This document shows positions 6,450 to 11,894 of a DNA stretch of 11,894 bases, in pieces. The position numbers and the translations under genes are program-made. Within the stretch, counting starts at the first letter, position 1. Each line of letters opens with the position of its first letter. The stretch comes from Larix sibirica (Eukaryota > Streptophyta > Pinopsida > Pinales > Pinaceae). The DNA lies in assembly GCA_004151065.3 (NCBI GenBank), contig NWUY0300062593.1:12107-24000 (forward strand), given 5' to 3'. The notes below the pieces were generated by a model. It searched no databases. It saw nothing but the letters and a program-made list of their open reading frames with translations, and was not told the origin of the DNA.

Positions 6450-7740
6450 ATGTCGGGTGCAATGGTCATCACAAGGCAGCCCCATCTCCACAAGGCTTAG
6501 CACAAGGCTCAACACAAGCCTTGATGGCAGCCTCCCTGCCACGGAGCTGGGCTCACAACTCAATGTAACAACTTTTGTCGATACAGCCTGCCCATCACGC
6601 AACAATTTTGTATGTACACTAAGGAAGCTCATGAGCTCAACTTGGAGGTTCACACGCTAGGTAAGGAAAGAAGTGCTTAAAACCGTACGCATTTCGATCA
6701 CTTCCAGTTAATGGATGATCTCCTCATAATGAGCCTTTACGAGGGAAGGCATCATGGCATTGTAAGGATTCCTCGATTGTGGTTGGGGAGAAGAAAGAGT
6801 CTCTTAATTGGCAATCTCTGCGAGGAACCTAGTCATCAAAATGAGGTTCTACTTGTTTTTCTTAGTAGTTTCAGCAGTGTGATTGTGTAGGGGAAAGGGA
6901 TTGTTACTATGTATTCCAAAATAACCATGGGAAGGGGCTCTAGCAAAAATGGGAAGGAGCCCGCGGCTGACCCGAAGCCTTCGCGGGAGCTGCAATGCAT
7001 TGTCGAGGCGACCATGAGCTACTAGAAGCACACCCCAAGCCAAGTCAAGCAGAAAATTGCGGCAGCGGAACACATAATTTAGTCTCGGTTCAAGGATTCG
7101 TAGTTCATGGTGGATACCGAAAAGATAGCTAGATGGGTTGTGGACCCAGGGGACACCAGGTTGAGATTGGCATTATATCATTGTTTGTTACACCTTTATT
7201 GGTCCATAAAATCTCTTCTTGGCTCCATGATAGCAAACAAAGACCGAGTTATAATTGACCTCAAGGAAGAGCTAGCCCCTATGAAAAACATGAGGAAGGA
7301 GATTTAGTTGCTTCCTACAAAATTTGATATCATGGCTCGTCGACAATGAGTGGCCTTTCAAATCCACAACGTAGCTCCAAGAAGCACCTTGGAAGCTCCT
7401 TGGCGACGACAAAAATGGATGCTCAAGCGACCCTTTTCGACAGGTACTTCCCTCTTGATTCTCTTTTTTCTTTCTTTCTTTCAGATTTGCTCCTGTTGTC
7501 CTGTTTTTGTCTGTGGAAGATTGGCTTCCAGATGTCTAGGTTTTGGTTGAAGGTGGCTGGCCTTGTTCGTGCAGGCCTTACTTTAGTCTATATCACTATT
7601 TTTAGCAAGCACTTTTATGCTCTATAGATAGTAGTATGCTTTTCACTTTAGCGTTTAGACTCTCTACTGTAGTTTTTTGTGAATTGCCTCCAAGCATAAT
7701 GGAACCTGGTAACTCAAACAAACCCTGTTTTCCACAGCGT
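6450..7740. other. GC-richer island within AT-rich DNA, possible old insertion
   Basis: Base composition changes sharply near 6450, from AT-rich repeats to balanced sequence, and returns to AT-rich near 7740. The island contains a long broken reading frame. The left part, 6470-6530, has short CACAAGGC-type direct repeats. I could not find terminal inverted repeats, LTRs or a target-site duplication, so an inserted element is inference from composition and decay alone. Confidence 0.35.
6681..7550 (+). pseudogene. Decayed unrecognised reading frame with six nonsense codons
   Basis: One frame (coordinates divisible by 3) reads as plausible protein for about 290 codons from just after a TAA at 6678. 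It is broken by TAG at 6888, 7023, 7080, 7101 and 7305 and by TGA at 7347. Segments include MDDLLIMSLYEGRHHG, MGRGSSKNGKEPAADPKPSR (ATG at 6927), MVDTEKIARWVVDPGDTR, and a Lys/Glu-rich helix-like stretch DRVIIDLKEELAPMKNMRK. Five of the six stops are TAG, one C-to-T step from CAG, and TGA is one step from TGG. This is typical of methylated plant repeats. The family was not recognised. It may be an LTR-element or other transposon-derived ORF. The start and the last about 100 bp are uncertain. Confidence 0.4.
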
Positions 7741-7777
7741 GGTGGGTTATCTTGAGCCCAAATTGTATCATTTTTTA

Positions 7778-7893
7778 CCATTTTTGCTCTTTATAATTAA
7801 TTAAAAATTTGACTCTCATACTCTTTTATATATAACCATTTTTACTCTTTATAATTAATTAAAAGTTTTACTCTCTCTTATATATATAAATAT
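7778..7893. repeat. 58-bp tandem duplication, AT-rich
   Basis: CCATTTTT followed by CTCTTTATAATTAATTAAAA occurs starting at 7778 and 7836. Each copy ends in an ACTCTC...TCTTATATATA stretch. The copies are close to identical apart from a few substitutions. There is no coding content. Confidence 0.8.
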
Positions 7894-8640
7894 AATTTTG
7901 TATTTACTTTATAAAATAATAAAGTAAAGTTATTGGCTTAACTCTACGAAGAAAATGCAGCATTAGATACATCCTTAGTATATGTTAGGATGGTTACATT
8001 CTTTTAGAGTGTCAAATATTATAAAGCTTAAGCTAAAATTGATAAATAGAAGTATGAATTAAGCTAAAATTGATGTAGAGAAGTATGCTTTATTATGTAA
8101 ATTTAAAATGAGATCATGGCATTTATTGGTGGTTTATTTTGTGTGTAGATATTTAATATTTATTTTATAATATATTTAACTTTTATTGAATTATTGAATA
8201 TTATTATAAACAATAAAAATGATATATATCAAAAGAAAGTATAATGTAAATATTAAGAAAGTATAATGCAAATTTAATTTTATATTATTTTATAGAAATA
8301 ATATAGTAGGAATATGTGTTATATTGATAAATATATTGTTAATTTTATTAAAAGTAATAAATGTTAATTTTTTTTAATATTAATGTTTATTTATGTTAAG
8401 TCAATGGTAATATTGTGTTGGTGTTCACAGTTCTATGAATTAATTATAAATAAAATTTATAAATAAAAATTAAGATTTTTGAAGAAAAAATAAAAATTAA
8501 GATGTATAATAATCAAATAAAATAATAATTATAAAATAAATTATTATAAATTTATCTTGATATTGATGAATTAATACATATAAAGTTTAGATGAATTTAC
8601 ATTAAAAAAAAAGAATTAGGTACAATGATATTAAGTGTGT
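7894..8640. other. Very AT-rich intergenic DNA with short tandem duplications
   Basis: No gene is visible. Short direct repeats occur: AAGCTAAAATTGAT at 8030 and 8061 (31-bp offset, each with an AGAAGTATG-like end) and AGAAAGTATAATG at 8234 and 8256 (22-bp offset). TATAAATAAAA-type runs lie near 8446-8470. The composition could fit a matrix-attachment region or decayed repeats, but nothing here decides that. Confidence 0.5.
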
Positions 8641-9240
8641 TATGCAAGTATGGTTGAGGGATATAATCTTGCCACATTATTACATGGAAATGTGAACATG
8701 TGATGTTGACTTGTACTCTATCACTAGTCATTATGACATATATACCAAGGTTGCTTGTACGGCCAAGCTTGACTATCCTTGGATCTTTTACTCCATCATT
8801 GATAGGTCATTCATTGCAAAAAAAAATGTTTAACAGAGTCATATTTGATAAGTCATTGATATTTGACCAATATATTTTGTATATGTACACCATGCACAAC
8901 CCTTCAATTTTGCAAGTAGTTAAGTATGTTTGATTGTTTCAGTTTGAAAGTTTGGTTTCTAAAACTTACCGTAGTGATGTATAATTGATCTCCCTATTTA
9001 GATCTATCTATTATTTGTGTAATTTATATGATACAAAGAACTGTGTGTGAGCCTAAGGTTGGAAGTTGTATTGTTGATGTGAACTCACAATTGTATGAAA
9101 CTTGGTACAGATGGAGATTGTTGTAGGTTAGGCATAGTTGTATTATATTGTAACTCCATTATACATCATTGTACTTTTTTAGTTAATAAAAAGCCAGGTT
9201 TTCTACATATATGTGAGTCACTTATTCATGTGTGATTTAA
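8641..9240 (+). other. Less AT-rich segment ending in a poly(A)-signal-like context
   Basis: Sequence complexity rises here compared with the DNA to the left. Near 9125-9200 the + strand reads like a transcript or LTR 3' end: a TTGTAACTCCATTATAC-type stretch, a T run, then AATAAA at 9185-9190 followed by AAGCCAGG. Frames through the segment are full of stops, so it would be non-coding or decayed. A solo LTR remnant is one possibility. No boundary or duplicate copy was found in the window. Confidence 0.2.
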
Positions 9241-10100
9241 TGTAATTATGTATCTTTCTAATTTGTAAGTTCATTTGAAATTATTGAAATATTTGTGTTG
9301 ATATAAAAAGAACAAAGAACCTAAGTTGCAAAGAACTTGTTAACATTGTTGGCATTGTGCATAAAGGATTAATGTGCACCAATGTAATGTGTATCTTTTG
9401 CAAAATAAAGTTTATTGTGTTGTATTTAGCAAATACAAGGATACTCTAAAAGTAAGCATTTTGATGGATAGATTGTGTAACATTAAACTACATTGATATT
9501 CAAGATGATAAAATAAATTAAGGTTGAGCATGCTTATAACAATGCACAATAAATGGTAAGCCTTTTTTGTAAAAGGACCAATGGTATACACAACAACTCT
9601 TTCACACAAGATAATATTATCTCAGTATCAATCCAAAGCATTTTCTCCACGACCATATTATCACACTCTCTTTTCAAACAACAACTAGATCCCCCCTAAA
9701 AGATTGAGTAGATAACATAGAGGTTACAAAATCATTATTAATTAGAGTCGAGCTATAAGAAAAAGAAACAAAAACTTCATTGGAAGTTCTCTACAATTTT
9801 GCAGCTATCCCCATCTGCTATTTCGCTCATTTTATCTCATGTGTAAGTTACACTTTTGAAAATGGGAATCTTGGTGTGCTTCACTTGCCCATATCTCTAG
9901 TGCAAGCAAGATTACATATCCAACAAAAAATTCTTAGTGAGTTACTCCATGCCATACTTCAATCAATTAAGTTCTCTATTCAATTTCTCAAAACATTATA
10001 TCATATCCTAATGAAGAAATCATTTGAAATCCAAAATCTAAGCAACATGAGGGTAACATAGACAATCGTATATTTGATGTCATGTAAATGAGATTCAATG
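9241..10100. other. Intergenic AT-rich sequence, no supportable gene
   Basis: The open frames here (9412-9609 - strand, 9780-10061 + strand) show no recognised motif, repeated structure or coding bias. Nothing supportable was seen. Confidence 0.5.
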
Positions 10101-10819
10101 AATATTTAGATATGTTGGAATAGGACCTCAAAGTTTCTACGTGATTCTAATATATTCTCTAATATATATACTAAATCATCAACTCTAAAAAATAGGTTGC
10201 ATCCACCTTTATCCACACCAAATAGTTAACTATTCTTTCATCCATCCTAATTCAGTTGATCATCCATGGTCATCCTAGAAATAATCATGATAGTAATATT
10301 TTTTCACAATTTTTGAGTTACGACGTTTGATATATTTTTTAGTTCCTTTCTATGTGCTTTTCACAATTATACTTCCTAAATGAAGGGAATCCTAATCATC
10401 GTGCAATTTCTCTTTCCAATGAGCGAAATAAGCCTTAAAAAGGAGCAATGAGTCAAAATTGATGGTTCCAGCAAGACTCCCATTTTTTCTTATATCTTAG
10501 TTTCATCTAACTCAATGTCACACTTAACCATTGCTTCATAACAGGTTTTGGATTCATACACCTTAGGCTTTTAGCCTCTCAGGATTTTTTGCATTATTAT
10601 AAAATGTAGTTTTAGCCTCTTGTTATAATTTTTTTTTGTGAATGAGCATAGAAGACACATTTTTTTCTCAAAGATAACTACTACCATTGTAGCCATTATA
10701 CTTGTACATTGTTTTCACAATTTTTTCATTAATAGAAATTGGTTTTCATTGTATCTCATTATTGTTGTTTTTTTGTTAATTCTATGTTTTATTTAGTTCT
10801 CAATGATAATTTGGATTGA
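10101..10819 (+). mobile_element. Probable 5' LTR region of a decayed retrotransposon, left edge not found
   Basis: The primer-binding-site-like sequence at 10820 and the gag after it imply that a 5' LTR ends just before about 10820. A TTTAGCCTCT word repeats at 10570 and 10611. A T-rich stretch follows from about 10620 to 10800, as is common in LTR R/U5 regions. I could not identify the TG start, TATA box or target duplication, and the 3' LTR lies outside the window. The left coordinate is only an upper guess. Confidence 0.25.
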
Positions 10820-10831
10820 CAGTATTAGATC
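10820..10831 (+). other. Degenerate primer-binding site complementary to initiator Met tRNA
   Basis: CAGTATTAGATC matches the common plant LTR-retrotransposon PBS TGGTATCAGAGC at 8 of 12 positions. Three of the four differences are transitions, two of them C/T changes. It sits 26 bp before the first ATG of the decayed gag, the expected order in a Ty3/gypsy or copia element. Confidence 0.45.
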
Positions 10832-10857
10832 AACATGATCTCTATTGTTTTTTATGC

Positions 10858-11894
10858 ATGTCCCCCATGAGGCTAGAGTATATGGAGATGGGCCTAATGA
10901 TAACTAATAATGATGAAGGTTGTCCTCTCTAGCCTAGATAGCCTCACAATGCACATGAAAATAAAGACAATGATGTAGGAGACCATACCAAATTATTGTT
11001 CTAGGAAGCCTTCGAGCAACATATGATTGAGATGATGAATCATTTCATCCAAATACTTTTGTGACTCCTAACATTGATAGATGAACCTTCAACAAGCAAT
11101 GATTTTGAAGAAATGACACCCTTCAAGGCTTAAGTTAATTTTTTATATCCCTTTGTTTGAAGGGGATATGGCTGTAGAAGCTTTGTAGAGATTATTAGAC
11201 CAAATACAAGGCTATTTCTCTATTCATAACCTTTTCAATGGTGAGAATATTACCTTCACACTTCTAAAGTCCCTTCCCCATGTCAAAAAATTGTGGGACA
11301 TGCACACAACATTCTAGAGATGACTTTAGAGTGTATGAGACATAACCCACTTGGGAGGATTTTGTTGATGTGCTCAAGGAGGAGTATTTACCTTTTTGGA
11401 ATTATGAAGATCAATACATGAAATGGACAACCTTTCATTGGGGTAAATACTAGATAATGTCAAAGTACACCATTTTCTTTCATACTTTTTGTGCAAATTT
11501 GGGCATCAAAGACTCCAAGTACCACTTGTTTCTAAAATACTACAGTGGTCTACATAGATAGATATAAACATAAATGCAGCTTTTGTACATCCTATCACTA
11601 GGAGAAACTTACCATTATGTTGTCAAGACTGCATAATTTTTTTCAAGATAAGGGTAAGAAATAGTTTGGGGTTACTAATCATCCATAACAAAACAAGCAT
11701 AAAGGAAACCCAAACTCTCATGATAATGACAAAACAATGATAAACAACCTTAAGAAAACCAATCTAAGCATCATGTGAAGAAGAAGAATGATGATTAGTG
11801 TTAGCACTCAAAATGACCCTTAAGGTTGTGGGGAAGGGCACTTCAAGGTAACCACAAAAACAACTTTAGGAAAGAGAGTTGGATTCTTTCTTTC
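10858..11894 (+). pseudogene. Decayed Ty3/gypsy-type retrotransposon gag, truncated by the window edge
   Basis: From ATG 10858 the frame reads through several stops to EAFEQHMIEMMNHF near 11005-11046. The reading then moves to the frame of 11165 (YFSIHNLFNGENITF, then LLKSLPHV) and to the frame of 11319 (TWEDFVDVLKEEYLPFW, NYEDQYMKWTTFHWGKY, LGIKDSKYHLFLKYYSGLHR, SLGETYHYVVKT). This order matches the plant retrotransposon gag domain: aromatic-rich helices, then W-x-x-F and F-x-E-Y segments, then a Y-T..F..LGI...KY..GLH region. At least two frameshifts and about ten stops are present. Many stops are TAA/TAG where Gln is expected (for instance before EAFEQ, before PTWED, in GKY*IMSKYT). After 11660 no intact zinc knuckle was found. 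The element is non-functional here and continues to the right. Confidence 0.7.

Noticed and set aside
6420-6653. 77-codon - strand ORF and a 67-codon + strand ORF at the left end of the GC-richer island
   Set aside because: Both overlap on opposite strands in a short, internally repetitive GC-richer stretch with no recognised motif.
7081-7105. GGTTCAAGGATTCG resembling a tRNA T-arm
   Set aside because: No acceptor, D-arm or anticodon arm is found at the proper distances, and it lies inside the decayed reading frame.
7444-7484. Intron-like GT...TTTCTTTCTTTCAG in the decayed frame
   Set aside because: The acceptor is textbook, but the interval of 41 bp is too short for a normal plant intron, and the frame around it is already broken.

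Overview
The window looks like nuclear DNA from a land plant, most likely a seed plant. A conifer or other large-genome gymnosperm is my best guess, but that is inference. The reasons are AT-rich, repeat-laden intergenic DNA, plant-type splice sites, a decayed Ty3/gypsy-type gag behind an initiator-Met-tRNA-like primer-binding site, and a single-copy-looking gene whose five-helix C-terminal membrane domain resembles an uncharacterised plant transmembrane family. There are no bacterial operons, RBSs, tRNAs, rRNAs or CRISPR arrays.

Layout. Positions 3-400 hold exon-like sequence on the + strand: one open segment running into a perfect GTAAGT donor, then a tandemly duplicated exon-like unit of about 116-124 bp. 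I do not recognise the protein. The one convincing gene is on the - strand. Its main exon (1200-4610) encodes 1136 aa: a signal peptide, about 920 residues of highly charged repetitive sequence, and five membrane helices. It is preceded by a probable 113-bp intron (4617-4729) and an in-frame 19-codon upstream exon (4730-4786). Its 3' UTR probably runs below 1200, towards a possible poly(A) signal at 738-743. Inside the gene are three repeat families: about six to seven copies of an about 50-aa E/K/R-rich unit, four exact-length 60-aa (180-bp) units, and two copies of an about 35-aa unit.

From 4787 to about 5800 are the presumed promoter, a weak 104-aa - strand ORF and a 92-bp tandem duplication. 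5900-6400 is very AT-rich and made of degenerate satellite-like repeats. 6450-7740 is a more GC-rich island containing a long reading frame (6681-7550) broken by six nonsense codons, probably a decayed repeat-derived gene. 7740-10800 is AT-rich intergenic DNA with short tandem duplications and no supportable gene. From 10820 to the right edge lies the left part of a decayed LTR retrotransposon: primer-binding site, then gag with frameshifts and many stops.

The membrane protein is the only gene likely to be functional. The rest is dominated by duplication and transposon decay. I found no evidence of a multi-gene system. The most unusual content is the repeat architecture of the membrane protein and the unrecognised decayed frame.
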